NCBI RefSeq assembly: GCF_001679785.1
Contig: NZ_CP016286.1
Coordinates: 434,001-498,000, forward strand
From: Rhizobium leguminosarum
Lineage (GTDB): Bacteria > Pseudomonadota > Alphaproteobacteria > Rhizobiales > Rhizobiaceae
DNA: 64,000 nucleotides
Direction: 5' to 3'
Position numbers and translations under genes: made by a program. Under the pieces are notes generated by a model, which worked only from the letters and a program-made list of their open reading frames with translations, was not told where the DNA came from and ran no database searches. Shown in pieces: positions 40,492 to 48,866 of this stretch. The stretch's first letter is position 1. Each line of letters starts with the position of its first letter.

Positions 40492-41046
40492 ATGGCTCGT
40501 GCGATTTGGAATGTCGAAGGCGAAATTCAAAATGAGCTTGATCCCTCCGAAATTGTTGTCTGGACAGGGCAACCAAGTGCGTGGGCAACGTTCATTTTTA
40601 GGCGCCCTGATTTTATTGTCGGCGTGATTTTGCTGATCTTCAGTTGCGAGTTGTTATTGAGGGTTGCTAACGCGCCTGCCATCGATAAACCGGACGGAAT
40701 CATGGGCATCATTTTGCTCGGAGCCTTCCCGCTCGTCGGTGTCGCATTCGTTGCAAGCGTGGTTTTCGATATGATCGCCACGCGTCGAACTGCTTACGCC
40801 GCCACCGATCGCAGGCTTCTCATCGTTCGAAATCTGATCAGGCGACGAGCGACGACGATAGCGCCGACAGCCATCAACGTTCTGGAGATCAGGGAAAAAT
40901 GGGACTACTCGGGAACCCTGACTTTTCGCCGGGAGGAAGAGGGGGATAGTGTCAAAAAATTTGCCTTCGTCGGCATCCCGAATGTTCGTGAAGTGGCCAG
41001 ACACGTCAAAGAGTTGCGAATGAGTGCAAACGAACAGGCAAGCTAG
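40492..41046 (+). CDS. PH-domain membrane protein, AT-richer than neighbours
   Basis: A 184-residue protein. Two hydrophobic segments (FIVGVILLIFSCELLLRVAN and GIILLGAFPLVGVAFVASVV) are followed by a bacterial PH-like domain: AYAATDRRLLIVRNLIRRRA, TTIAPTAINVLEIRE, GTLTFRREEE and VREVARHVKELR. The AATDRRLL pattern is typical of membrane-anchored bPH proteins that respond to envelope stress. Codon use is less GC-biased than in surrounding genes, which suggests transfer. Start ATG at 40492 follows GGGAG. Function unknown. Confidence 0.7.
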   Translation: MARAIWNVEGEIQNELDPSEIVVWTGQPSAWATFIFRRPDFIVGVILLIFSCELLLRVANAPAIDKPDGIMGIILLGAFPLVGVAFVASVVFDMIATRRTAYAATDRRLLIVRNLIRRRATTIAPTAINVLEIREKWDYSGTLTFRREEEGDSVKKFAFVGIPNVREVARHVKELRMSANEQAS

Positions 41047-41058
41047 ACGTCTGAAGTT

Positions 41059-42357
41059 TCAGTGGCTTTGGCTTGCCATCTCGCGTCGATAGATTCCTGA
41101 GTGAAAACGCGCCAAACCCGGTCCGTCGCGGTCGAGCGCGAAATCCTCGAACCAGTCGCGATGCATGCCGGCGAGCATGGCGCCGATCATCTGCGCGGCG
41201 AGATAGGAAAATGTAATGCCGTTGCCGCCGTAGCCATAGGCAGCGAACACATGCGGTATCTCCGGCACCGGGCCGATCAGCGGCAGACCGTCGACCGTCT
41301 CGCCGAAGGTTCCGCACCAGGCATGGGCAACGCGCGTATCCGCTTTCGGCCACAGCCGCTTCATCTTCTCCTGGATCGCTAGGGTCTTTGCCGGCAGCTT
41401 CCGATCCCGTACCTCGGCATCCGTGGTATCGTCATCCTCGCCGCCGGCGACGATGCGATTGTCCGCCGTCGTGCGCATGTAGAGATAGGGGTGGTTGTCC
41501 TCCCAGATCAGCGCCCTGTCGCGCCAGAAATTTGCCGGGTCCTGCGGCACGGTGGCGAGCGCCCAGCTCGAACTCGACCGGTGCAGCTTCGGCATGTCGA
41601 GGCCTGGCATCGAATAGCCGGTCGCAAGCACGATGTGCCGCGCCTCGATGAGGTGACCTCCGTCCGTCTCCGCTGCCACGTGATCGCCTTCGCTGTGAAG
41701 CGCAGTCACGGAAGCGTTGACCAGCCGTGCGCCGCGCCGCACCGCCATCTCGATCAGGGCCCAGGTCAGAAGCAGCGGATCGCACTCCGCCGAACCCGGT
41801 GAATAGATCGCGCCATCCCGGTCGAGCTCGAACTGCGTGAAGAGATCGGGATGTTCGAGATAGACGCCGGGCAGGCCGGCCCGGCGGCGAAGCTGGCGCT
41901 CCTCCATGAGGTTGCGCGCGCCTTCGCGGTTGGCGGCGAGATAGAGCGTGTTGCGTGGCCGGAAGCCACAGGCGATCCCGTTGGCGGCGATCAGCTTGGA
42001 AAGGCCGGCGACCGCAGCACCACTGCGGCGGTAGATGCCGGCCGCGCGCTCGAAGCCGTAATAATCCTCGAGTTCGGTGAGCGTGCTGTCGATTTCCCAT
42101 TGCAGCATCGCCGTGCTCGCCGCGGTGCTGCCGAAACCGGGCTCCTCCCGGTCGATGAGCGCCACGGAAAAACCGCGCGCCGTCAAATGTTCGGCAACCA
42201 AGGCACCGGTGATGCCGCCGCCGACTACCGCGATGTCGGTGGAAAAGCTCTGCTCGATCGGCCGCCATTCCGGCCGTATGCCGCTCTTCCCCCAGAGAGA
42301 ACGGCCGCTCACCATCTGGTCGTGATCGGATTCGGTAAGATCGAGATCAGATGCCAC
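41059..42357 (-). CDS. FAD-dependent oxidoreductase (DAO family)
   Basis: A 432-residue flavoenzyme. The N-terminal FAD-binding Rossmann motif is DIAVVGGGITGALVAEHLTA (about residues 41-60), followed by LIDREEPGFGSTAASTAMLQ, the second DAO block. Near the C-terminus is GLPLIGPVPEIPHVFAAYGY and GNGITFSYLAAQMIG, the FAD-binding end typical of glycine oxidase/gamma-glutamylputrescine oxidase-like enzymes. It probably oxidises an amine or amino acid. The start is GTG at 42357 behind GGGGGAAC; ATG 42318 is an alternative. It lies immediately downstream of the AI-2E transporter gene, possibly in one transcript. Confidence 0.85.
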   Translation of the reverse strand: MASDLDLTESDHDQMVSGRSLWGKSGIRPEWRPIEQSFSTDIAVVGGGITGALVAEHLTARGFSVALIDREEPGFGSTAASTAMLQWEIDSTLTELEDYYGFERAAGIYRRSGAAVAGLSKLIAANGIACGFRPRNTLYLAANREGARNLMEERQLRRRAGLPGVYLEHPDLFTQFELDRDGAIYSPGSAECDPLLLTWALIEMAVRRGARLVNASVTALHSEGDHVAAETDGGHLIEARHIVLATGYSMPGLDMPKLHRSSSSWALATVPQDPANFWRDRALIWEDNHPYLYMRTTADNRIVAGGEDDDTTDAEVRDRKLPAKTLAIQEKMKRLWPKADTRVAHAWCGTFGETVDGLPLIGPVPEIPHVFAAYGYGGNGITFSYLAAQMIGAMLAGMHRDWFEDFALDRDGPGLARFHSGIYRREMASQSH

Positions 42358-42373
42358 TGACGTTCCCCCGGTT

Positions 42374-43564
42374 TCATTTCGGCAATTGCGGCTGCGGCTT
42401 TTCCTCGATCAGCAGTTCGTCGATGACAGTCATGACGATCAGCGAGAGCGGCAGCGCCAGCATGGCGCCGACGGCGCCCCACATCCATGTCCAGAACAGG
42501 ATGGCGATGAAGACGACGAAGGGATTGATTTCCAGCCGCCGTCCCATCACTGCGGGGAAGATCAGGTTCTCCATGAGGAGATGCACGGTGAAGAAGGCTG
42601 CGGCCGGCATCAGGCCGATGAGGAGGCCATCATGGGTCAGGATGCCGGCGACCGCGACGGCAAGCGTCATCAGCGTGATGCCGAGATAGGGGATGAAGCT
42701 CGACACGAAGGCGAAGAAACCCCAGAGCACCGGGGCCGACAGCCCGCCGGCATAGGCGATGACAGTCATGAGCACGCCGAGCCCGACATAGATCAGCGAG
42801 GCTGTCGCGAAATAGAAGCCGAGCACCTGCTCGACGGCATTGATGACACGGATGGCCGCCAGACGCTGCGTGCGGGTGCGGAAGGTCATGATGATCGTCT
42901 TGCGCAGATTGACCCGACCAGCGAGGAAGAACAGCAGCGCCGCAAAGAAGATCATCCCCTGCACCAGCGCCGGCGTCAGGCTACTTGTCACCACGTGCAG
43001 CACGTTGCCAGTGTTTTCGAGCAGCGCACCGATCGACATCGAACCGCTTTCGAATGTCGCCGGCGTGATATGCAGCCATCTGATGCGCTCCAGATAAGGC
43101 ATGATGCGGTTGATGGTCCGCTCGGCGAAGGCGGGGCCTTCATTGGCAAGCGTCATAAGCGGGTCGGCGAGCGAGTTGATCAGCAGGAAGATCACCAGCG
43201 CCACACTGCTTGACAGGATGAAGGCGTTGGCAAGCCGCGGCACCCCCATCCGGCTGAGCTTTTCTGCCGCCATGCCGAGGATCATGCCGACGACGACGGC
43301 AAGTGTGATCGGGATGAGGATCAGCGACATCAGGTAGACGGCGGCAAGGAAGAGAATGCCGAAGATGCCGATGATCGCCCAGGCCATGCTGACATCGAGC
43401 CCGTCTTTTTCCAGCCGGTGCAGCGGCGGCGGCGGCAGTTCTTCCGCAGCTTCCTTCAGCGATTGTGCCCATGCGCTGGTGTGGCGTTCGCCGATGGCGA
43501 TCTTCTTTGCTTGTTTGCGGATGCCATTGGCGATGCCCATGCGGTGAGGTCCCCGAAGCCCCAT
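42374..43564 (-). CDS. AI-2E family transporter (PerM-like)
   Basis: A 396-residue polytopic membrane protein with about eight helices, including MAWAIIGIFGILFLAAVYLM and SLILIPITLAVVVGMILGMA near the N-terminus and VLWGFFAFVSSFIPYLGITL late. PxxG-type signatures (FIPYLG, LIGLMP) are those of the AI-2E/PerM family, proposed to export signals or, in some bacteria, Na+ or Li+. Start ATG at 43564 follows GAGGAAGC; an in-frame extension to 43816 lacks coding character. It is 16 bases from the FAD oxidoreductase start and probably cotranscribed. Confidence 0.85.
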   Translation of the reverse strand: MGLRGPHRMGIANGIRKQAKKIAIGERHTSAWAQSLKEAAEELPPPPLHRLEKDGLDVSMAWAIIGIFGILFLAAVYLMSLILIPITLAVVVGMILGMAAEKLSRMGVPRLANAFILSSSVALVIFLLINSLADPLMTLANEGPAFAERTINRIMPYLERIRWLHITPATFESGSMSIGALLENTGNVLHVVTSSLTPALVQGMIFFAALLFFLAGRVNLRKTIIMTFRTRTQRLAAIRVINAVEQVLGFYFATASLIYVGLGVLMTVIAYAGGLSAPVLWGFFAFVSSFIPYLGITLMTLAVAVAGILTHDGLLIGLMPAAAFFTVHLLMENLIFPAVMGRRLEINPFVVFIAILFWTWMWGAVGAMLALPLSLIVMTVIDELLIEEKPQPQLPK

Positions 43565-43791
43565 TGCTTCCTCACGGAAACGCGCCGATACGGTTCCGGT
43601 TCCGTGAGGTGTGATGGCATCGCGGCTGCGCAACCCGTTGTTGAGCCGAGCAGACCTTCCGGCGGCTTGGTGAGCGTGACTCGCCAGCGAAAAGGCGCCG
43701 CCACCGTCATCGGCAACAGCGTAGAATTCGAGCTGTCCCGCCGGAACAACGTCACAGTCGCAGGCGTTCGGCCCGAGAAGGAGTGAAGGCC

Positions 43792-44175
43792 ATGATTGAA
43801 GATCCCGATCAGACAAAAGCCGTCAAGACCTATACGGCCGATCCACCTTATGCAGACGAGGCGACGCTGAAAGCTGCCGAACAGCGCCGGTGGTGGAGTT
43901 GGACGGTCATCTGGGCCGGAGCGGCAGTCCTCATCATTGCTGGCGTGAGTGTTGCGATTTGGCCCAATCCCAGCAACAATGACCCGACGACGACGGCCTC
44001 GACGAAGCCGGATCCGATCAATGCGCAACCATCCGGCCCCGGCACCTTCAACAACGATCCTGCCTCCGGCCCGGCAAGGCCTCCGGAAGCTGTGGACCGT
44101 TCACCATCGCCAAGCGGAAATGGTGGTGGGCCGACGCAGGTGACGACACCATCGGGCGCCGAGAAGGTCCGATAG
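43792..44175 (+). CDS. Small single-pass membrane protein of unknown function
   Basis: A 127-residue protein starting at ATG 43792 behind GAAGGAG. The N-terminal 35 residues are charged (PPYADEATLKAAEQRRWWSW), followed by one hydrophobic helix (TVIWAGAAVLIIAGVSVAIW). The remainder is a Pro/Thr/Asn-rich, low-complexity tail (NNDPTTTASTKPDP, PSGPGTFNNDPASGPARPPE) likely disordered in the periplasm. I do not recognise a family. It is divergent from the AI-2E gene. Confidence 0.6.
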   Translation: MIEDPDQTKAVKTYTADPPYADEATLKAAEQRRWWSWTVIWAGAAVLIIAGVSVAIWPNPSNNDPTTTASTKPDPINAQPSGPGTFNNDPASGPARPPEAVDRSPSPSGNGGGPTQVTTPSGAEKVR

Positions 44176-44185
44176 CGTCTTCAGA

Positions 44186-45151
44186 TCAAGCCGACAGCGT
44201 TAGGCCAATGCCCCACGGATCTTTCAGGAAGATGCCGCCATCGCGCTTCTCGCTTTTGATCTCGAGATTATCCAGTTTGGAGACGGCCGCATCCAGCGTG
44301 GCCTTGTCGTTGAAACGAATCTTGTAGTCGGACAGCCCGGTCATATTGCCGGCGCGTGCCATGGCGCCGCGGCTGTTCCAGATATTGGCGCCGAGATGGT
44401 GGTGGTAGCCGCCGCTCGCAAAGAAGCTCGCGCCCGGATAGCGCGCCATCAGCTTGAGGCCGAGGACGTCGCGGTAAAAGGCGTCTGCCTGCGGGATGTC
44501 GCCGACCTGCAGATGCAGGTGGCCGATCGCTGTCCCCGCAGCCATGCCATCCCAGCGCTCATCAGGCGCGCTGTTGTAGAGCGCCTGAAGGTCGAGGCGC
44601 AGCGTCGCCATCTCCACCATGCCGTCCTCATGGAATTTCCATTGTTCGTGCGGCCGGTCTGCATAGATCTCGATGCCGTTGCCTTCGGGATCGGAAAGAT
44701 AGATCGCCTCGCTGACGAGATGGTCCGAGGCGCCGTCGAGCGCGACGTTATTCTGTGCCGCATGGCGCAGCCAGCGTGCGAGCTCCGTCCGGTCCGGCAT
44801 CAGGAAGGCGGTGTGGAAAAGGCCGGCGGCATTGCGCGGCGCGATGGTCGCATCTTTTGCGGTCGTTAGCGTCAGCAAAGGCAGGTCGCCGACACCCAGC
44901 ACTACGCCGCTCGCCGTCTTCTCGATCACCTTCAGGCCGAGCATCGATTGGTAGAAGCCGGAAACCAGACCGAGGTCGGTCACGACCAGATGCGACTGGT
45001 CGATATAGGCGGGCCGCGTCAGCGCATAAGAAGTTTCGGTCGTCATGGCTTGTTCTCCCGCCTCTGAATTGGCCCGTAAGATAGAAGGCGTACCGGCGGT
45101 GGCGGCAAACATGCCGCCCGTGGCAAGCCCGAGGAAGTTTCGCCGGTTCAT
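44186..45151 (-). CDS. VOC family dioxygenase-like protein with Tat signal
   Basis: A 321-residue protein with two vicinal-oxygen-chelate modules. The N-terminus MNRRNFLGLATGGMFAATAG is a twin-arginine signal, so export is predicted, although an internal ATG at 45046 (MTTETSY) would give a cytoplasmic form. Module 1 starts IDQSHLVVTDLGLVSGFYQS, module 2 AIGHLHLQVGDIPQADAFYR; EGNGIEIYADRP and SFFASGGYHHHLGANIWNSR carry probable metal-binding His and Glu. The layout is that of CatE-type catechol 2,3-dioxygenases. Substrate not known. Start ATG 45151 follows GGGAGATC. Confidence 0.82.
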   Translation of the reverse strand: MNRRNFLGLATGGMFAATAGTPSILRANSEAGEQAMTTETSYALTRPAYIDQSHLVVTDLGLVSGFYQSMLGLKVIEKTASGVVLGVGDLPLLTLTTAKDATIAPRNAAGLFHTAFLMPDRTELARWLRHAAQNNVALDGASDHLVSEAIYLSDPEGNGIEIYADRPHEQWKFHEDGMVEMATLRLDLQALYNSAPDERWDGMAAGTAIGHLHLQVGDIPQADAFYRDVLGLKLMARYPGASFFASGGYHHHLGANIWNSRGAMARAGNMTGLSDYKIRFNDKATLDAAVSKLDNLEIKSEKRDGGIFLKDPWGIGLTLSA

Positions 45152-45273
45152 TCGCCTCTGATCTCCCCTCGGCTGCCGTACTTAAACTCTATATGGCGCA
45201 TCCCGATTGTTCACAGAAGACCTGTTTTTGAGGATGAAGCGTTGATCAGATGTTGACGATGACTTGCGCCCAC

Positions 45274-45287
45274 TTGATCGTGGTCAA
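45274..45287 (+). promoter_or_regulatory. FixK/FNR-type box upstream of universal stress gene
   Basis: TTGATCGTGGTCAA matches the TTGAT-N4-RTCAA anaerobox with both half sites. Its centre lies about 62 bases before the USP ATG, which suits a class II promoter with a short leader. Low-oxygen induction is inferred. Confidence 0.6.
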
Positions 45288-45342
45288 TGCGTTCATATCT
45301 TCTTTAGAGGAAGCTTATGCATCTCAGTCATGGAGGGAAGCC

Positions 45343-45762
45343 ATGTACAGGAAGATCATCGTAGCGATCGCCCTCGGCGGCATCGAAAAGGGAGAAAAGA
45401 TCCTCCGCAAGGCCGCGTCCTTGCTCGATGACGGCGGTGAGATCATCGCGCTCAATGTTGTCGAGGATGTGCCGAGTTATGTCGCAATCGAACTGCCGGC
45501 CAATATGGTCGAGGACGTCATGAAAGACAGCCGCGGGCAGCTGGAAGCGCTGGTCGCCGCAGCAGGTGTTGCGGCAACTGTCGAAATCCGCAACGGCCCG
45601 CCCGCCAAAGCGATCATCTCGGCCGCCGAAAGCCACGGCGCCGACCTGATTATCGTCGCCTCGCACGTTCCCGACTTTTCCAACTACTTCATCGGCGCCA
45701 CCGCCGACCGGGTCGTGCGCCATGCCAAATGCTCGGTGCTGGTCGACCGGCAGAAGGTCTGA
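45343..45762 (+). CDS. Universal stress protein (UspA family)
   Basis: A 139-residue cytoplasmic protein. ATG 45343 (MYRKIIVAIALGG) follows GGAGGGAAG; an open frame reaching 45250 lacks such a site and would run over the FixK-like box. Seen: N-terminal MYRKIIVAIALGGIEKGEKI, and the C-terminal nucleotide-binding region AESHGADLIIVASHVPDFSN, YFIGATADRVVRHAKCSVLV. The usual ATP motif G-2x-G-9x-G-S is only partly kept (IGATADRVVRHAKCS). Expression is probably induced at low oxygen through the box at 45274. Confidence 0.87.
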   Translation: MYRKIIVAIALGGIEKGEKILRKAASLLDDGGEIIALNVVEDVPSYVAIELPANMVEDVMKDSRGQLEALVAAAGVAATVEIRNGPPAKAIISAAESHGADLIIVASHVPDFSNYFIGATADRVVRHAKCSVLVDRQKV

Positions 45763-45948
45763 TTCTTGCGCAACTGCATTTTCTCAGTTGCGCGCCAGCC
45801 GCGATAGGCCTTTCCGCTCGCTGTCGAAGGCAGGGCGGGGTGCCCTGCTGCCTGTCACGAAGATTTACCGCCTGTGCGCTTTGCCGCAGTTGCGCGCCCG
45901 TCCGTTCGATGCGACGATTGCAATCGGGTATGAAACGGATTGGCGTGC

Positions 45949-46617
45949 ATGGGCGAGTTCAACGGCATTCGCTGGGCTTATGATAGATACGAACTGATCG
46001 CCGACGGTATCGTTCATGGCGTCGGTCTCGTGCTGGCCCTGATCGGGGCTACCGTGCTGATCTTCTACGCCACGGTCTGGAGCTCCTACGGCGCGCTCGC
46101 CGCCGCCTGGATCTATGGCGTCGGGCTGGTGCTGACGCTTGCCATTTCCTTTTCCTACAACGCCTGGCCGGTCTCGCGCACGAAATGGTATCTGCGCCGC
46201 TTCGATCATTCGGCGATCTTCCTCTTGATCGCCGCCACTTATACGCCCTTCCTCGAACGTGGCGCCGACGATCCGCTGCTCTTGTTCATGCTGGTCGCGA
46301 TCTGGCTGTTTGCCGCCGTTGGCATTCTCCTGAAATGCGTCTTTCCCGGGCGTTTCGACCGTCTTGCCATCCTGCTTTATCTCGCCATGGGCTGGAGCGG
46401 CGTGCTGGTGGCCGAGCCCGTCGCCTCGCGCATTCCCGCCGCCTCGATGCTGCTGATCGTCATCGGCGGCGTCATCTATTCGCTCGGCGTCATCTTCCAT
46501 GTCTGGGAGAAGCTGCGCTTCCAGAACGCCATCTGGCACGGTTTCGTCGTCACTGCCGCGGCGGTGCATTATTCGGCCGTCTTCACCTGTTTCAGCCTGT
46601 CGGCGCCGGGCCTCTGA
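45949..46617 (+). CDS. Hemolysin III / PAQR family membrane protein
   Basis: A 222-residue protein with seven hydrophobic helices. Seen: DGIVHGVGLVLALIGATVLI at helix 1 with its conserved His, RRFDHSAIFLLIAATYTPFL (conserved D-H and T-Y-T-P), and a C-terminal VWEKLRFQNAIWHGFVVTAA with the third conserved His. These mark the TrhA/hemolysin III branch of the PAQR family, linked to membrane lipid homeostasis in bacteria. Start ATG at 45949 is chosen over 45940 from the family start; no strong ribosome-binding site is present. Confidence 0.87.
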   Translation: MGEFNGIRWAYDRYELIADGIVHGVGLVLALIGATVLIFYATVWSSYGALAAAWIYGVGLVLTLAISFSYNAWPVSRTKWYLRRFDHSAIFLLIAATYTPFLERGADDPLLLFMLVAIWLFAAVGILLKCVFPGRFDRLAILLYLAMGWSGVLVAEPVASRIPAASMLLIVIGGVIYSLGVIFHVWEKLRFQNAIWHGFVVTAAAVHYSAVFTCFSLSAPGL

Positions 46618-46719
46618 ACGACTGATGTGCCGGAGGTCGTCGGTCTTTCGCATCCGCCGTTTACATCTTTGCAGGCGGGGCGTATGCCCGCCTTCGCAAA
46701 CAATATGAACCCGAGCATC

Positions 46720-47235
46720 ATGACAGACGCTGTCCTCTTCCGCGACGCCACCGAAGCCGATCTTTCCGCCATCCGCGATATCTACAATCACGCCGTCGAG
46801 CACACGACGGCGATCTGGAACGACACGCTGGTCGATCTCGAAAACCGTCTGGAATGGTTCAGGGCGCGCAAGGCGCGCGGCTTTCCCGTCATCGTCGCCG
46901 AAATGTCGGGCAAGGTCGCAGGCTATGCCTCCTATGGCGACTGGCGGCCTTTCGACGGCTACCGCCACACGGTCGAGCATTCCGTCTACGTCGACAAGGA
47001 TTGCCGCGGTGCGGGCATCGGCCGGCGCCTGATGCGGGAACTGATCGCGCGTGCTGCGGCCGGCAATATCCATGTGATGATTGCCGGCATCGAGGCTGAG
47101 AACGCTGCCTCGATCAGGCTGCACGAAAAACTTGGCTTCCGCATCGCCGGCAGATTTTCCGAAGTCGGCACCAAGTTCGGCCGCTGGCTGGACCTCACCT
47201 GCATGGAGCTTCGCCTGCCCGGCAAGGTGGATTGA
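46720..47235 (+). CDS. GNAT acetyltransferase, phosphinothricin acetyltransferase-like
   Basis: A 171-residue enzyme. ATG 46720 (MTDAVLFRDATEADL) matches the family start; upstream in-frame ATGs lack context. Seen: IRDIYNHAVEHTTAIWNDTL (the substrate-side helix typical of Pat/Bar and methionine-sulfone acetyltransferases), GYASYGDWRPFDGYRHTVEH SVYVD, and acetyl-CoA binding GAGIGRRLMRELIARAA. The family acetylates phosphinothricin, methionine sulfoximine or methionine sulfone, protecting glutamine synthetase. Cytoplasmic. Confidence 0.85.
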   Translation: MTDAVLFRDATEADLSAIRDIYNHAVEHTTAIWNDTLVDLENRLEWFRARKARGFPVIVAEMSGKVAGYASYGDWRPFDGYRHTVEHSVYVDKDCRGAGIGRRLMRELIARAAAGNIHVMIAGIEAENAASIRLHEKLGFRIAGRFSEVGTKFGRWLDLTCMELRLPGKVD

Positions 47236-47404
47236 TCCGCCTGCCTGGCAAATCCGGACTGGCCCGGCCAAATTGCCCGGACTGCTCAGGCAAGCCATTG
47301 TGAACGGCGCGTGCCATCTTTTTATTGTAGTCTGAGCTGTGTAAGAAAGTGGACGGCCTGCTTCGCCAGAGGCGGCCTGAAAGCATCATGGGGGTGAACA
47401 GTTC

Positions 47405-48106
47405 ATGGCAATGCACGGATCGTCGCTCGGTCTCCTTGCCCTCGTCCTTTTGGCATTTCCGCCGGTTGCCGCACGAGCCGCCGATTGCGGCAGCCTGGCC
47501 TCGCCGAAGCTCGACTGGCAGGAATGCACCAAGAAAAACCTGATGCTGCAGGGCAGTGATCTCGAAGGCGCCAATCTCGTCGGCACCGATTTTTCGCTGA
47601 CCGATCTCGCCGGCGCCAACGTCATATCCGCCAATCTGGAGAAAGCGACGCTGGTGCGCGCCTCTCTTGAGGGCGCACACGCCGAAGGCGCCAATTTCGC
47701 CAAGATCGAGGCCTACCGATCCAGCTTCGCCAATGTCGCCGCCGAGGGCGCGTCCTTTGCTGGCGCCGAGCTGCAGCGCGCCAATTTCGCCGGCGCCCAG
47801 CTCTCCGGCGCGAGCTTCGAAAAGGCTGAACTCGGCCGCGCCGATTTCGACAAGGCGGTGCTGACGGGGGTGAAATTCTCTTTCGCCAATCTCTCCCGTG
47901 CCGATCTCTCCAAGGCCACCTTCGAAGGCCCGGCGACCTTCGAGCGCGCCTTCATGTTCCTGACCCGCATCGAAGGCCTCGACCTCTCGGGCGCCGCCGG
48001 GCTCGAACAGGCGCAGATCGACCTTGCCTGCGGCGATGCCTCGACCAAGCTGCCGGCAGGCCTTTCGGCACCCTCGACCTGGCCATGCCCTGCCGATCAC
48101 GATTGA
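47405..48106 (+). CDS. Secreted pentapeptide-repeat protein
   Basis: A 233-residue protein with a signal peptide (SSLGLLALVLLAFPPVAARA). Residues about 45-170 are pentapeptide repeats of the A(D/N)Lxx type (SDLEGANLVGTDFSLTDLAG, ANVISANLEKATLVRASLEG), forming a right-handed beta-helix. Cys pairs lie in DCGSLAS, WQECTKKN, DLACGDAS and TWPCPADH, suggesting disulfides in the periplasm. The function of exported pentapeptide proteins is unknown. Start ATG at 47405 with GTG-AAC context; ATG 47411 is an alternative. Confidence 0.82.
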   Translation: MAMHGSSLGLLALVLLAFPPVAARAADCGSLASPKLDWQECTKKNLMLQGSDLEGANLVGTDFSLTDLAGANVISANLEKATLVRASLEGAHAEGANFAKIEAYRSSFANVAAEGASFAGAELQRANFAGAQLSGASFEKAELGRADFDKAVLTGVKFSFANLSRADLSKATFEGPATFERAFMFLTRIEGLDLSGAAGLEQAQIDLACGDASTKLPAGLSAPSTWPCPADHD

Positions 48107-48438
48107 TTGGGGCTTTCGCGCGATAACCGAGCGCTTGGTAAGGCCCTATGGGCAACAATGGCTGGCGGGCACGCAACGATCTGGCTGGGGACGGCCGGAT
48201 TCGATTTAGTGTAATAGCAACTCGCCCGTGACGCGACGCCATTCGTTCGGTCAGATCAGCCGCTGGTGGCTATAGCGAACGGAGTGCAGCGGGCTGTTGA
48301 TCGGTAATGGCTCGGCTGACGTCGCCATTCGCCGGTCGGGACGCCAGGTCGTGGTCGATGTGATGGATCGCCACGGCAATGTTCAGGTGCTCACGATAGC
48401 ATGACGGATCGGTGGGGTAGGCGGGTCATCCGCCTTTC
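48107..48438. other. Intergenic region with orphan coding fragment
   Basis: Mostly no recognisable feature. At 48276-48404 a plus-strand frame with good codon bias reads CSGLLIGNGSADVAIRRSGR followed by QVVVDVMDRHGNVQVLTIA and a TGA stop, without a plausible start (preceded by TAG). It looks like the C-terminal remnant of a lost gene. Confidence 0.4.
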
Positions 48439-48660
48439 CTATTCCGGTTCCTCTTCATCCGAACTCAGCAGATCAACAAGCGCAGCAACCCTGCCTGTTG
48501 GCAGAGGCCGGCCTTCACCCATCAAGGCTTCGTCGTTGCTGGCCCACGCAAATGCCTCGGCGAGTTCAGCCTGGGTGGCGCCTGTCGCGATGACCTCGGC
48601 CACGAGCGTTTCATCGGCAGGCCCGAGGACGGCGATGACGTCCTTTGAAGTCATTGTCAT
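48439..48660 (-). CDS. Small acidic protein of unknown function
   Basis: A 73-residue protein starting at ATG 48660, eight bases after a GGAG; ATGs at 48666 and 48654 are alternatives. It reads MTSKDVIAVLGPADETLVAE, then VIATGATQAELAEAFAWASN and ends LSSDEEEPE. It is helical and acidic, with no membrane segment. I do not recognise a family. It is divergent from the heat-shock operon, so shared stress control is possible. Confidence 0.65.
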   Translation of the reverse strand: MTMTSKDVIAVLGPADETLVAEVIATGATQAELAEAFAWASNDEALMGEGRPLPTGRVAALVDLLSSDEEEPE

Positions 48661-48742
48661 AACCATTTCTCCTCTCTCAAGCTCAGCCCAGATATGGTGG
48701 TGCCTTCGAAGAAAGCAATTTTTCGCTGAGAAATTCTCTCCT

Positions 48743-48770
48743 CTTGAAACGGTAAACTGCTGAATTATAT
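48743..48770 (+). promoter_or_regulatory. Predicted RpoH-type promoter of hsp20
   Basis: CTTGAAA at 48743-48749 and an A/T-rich -10 element (GAATTATAT, 48763-48771) are 13 bases apart, consistent with alphaproteobacterial sigma-32 promoters. The transcript would start just before the ROSE-like leader. Confidence 0.6.
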
Positions 48771-48777
48771 CAGTATT

Positions 48778-48866
48778 GTCGATCGCCGAGCAGGGATCGA
48801 CAGGTCCAGGAGACGCCTGTCGCTCTTGGCGTCTCCTGTATCCATGTTGCTTGTAAGGAGGATATG
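48778..48866 (+). promoter_or_regulatory. ROSE-like RNA thermometer in hsp20 leader
   Basis: The leader contains a stem (GGAGACGCC at 48812-48820 / GGCGTCTCC at 48829-48837) and then a 3' hairpin in which CATGTTGCTT (about 48843-48852) faces AAGGAGGATATG (48855-48866), hiding the ribosome-binding site and start. The TTGCT word opposite AGGAGG is the hallmark of ROSE elements of rhizobial small heat-shock genes, which melt at heat-shock temperature. Confidence 0.75.
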
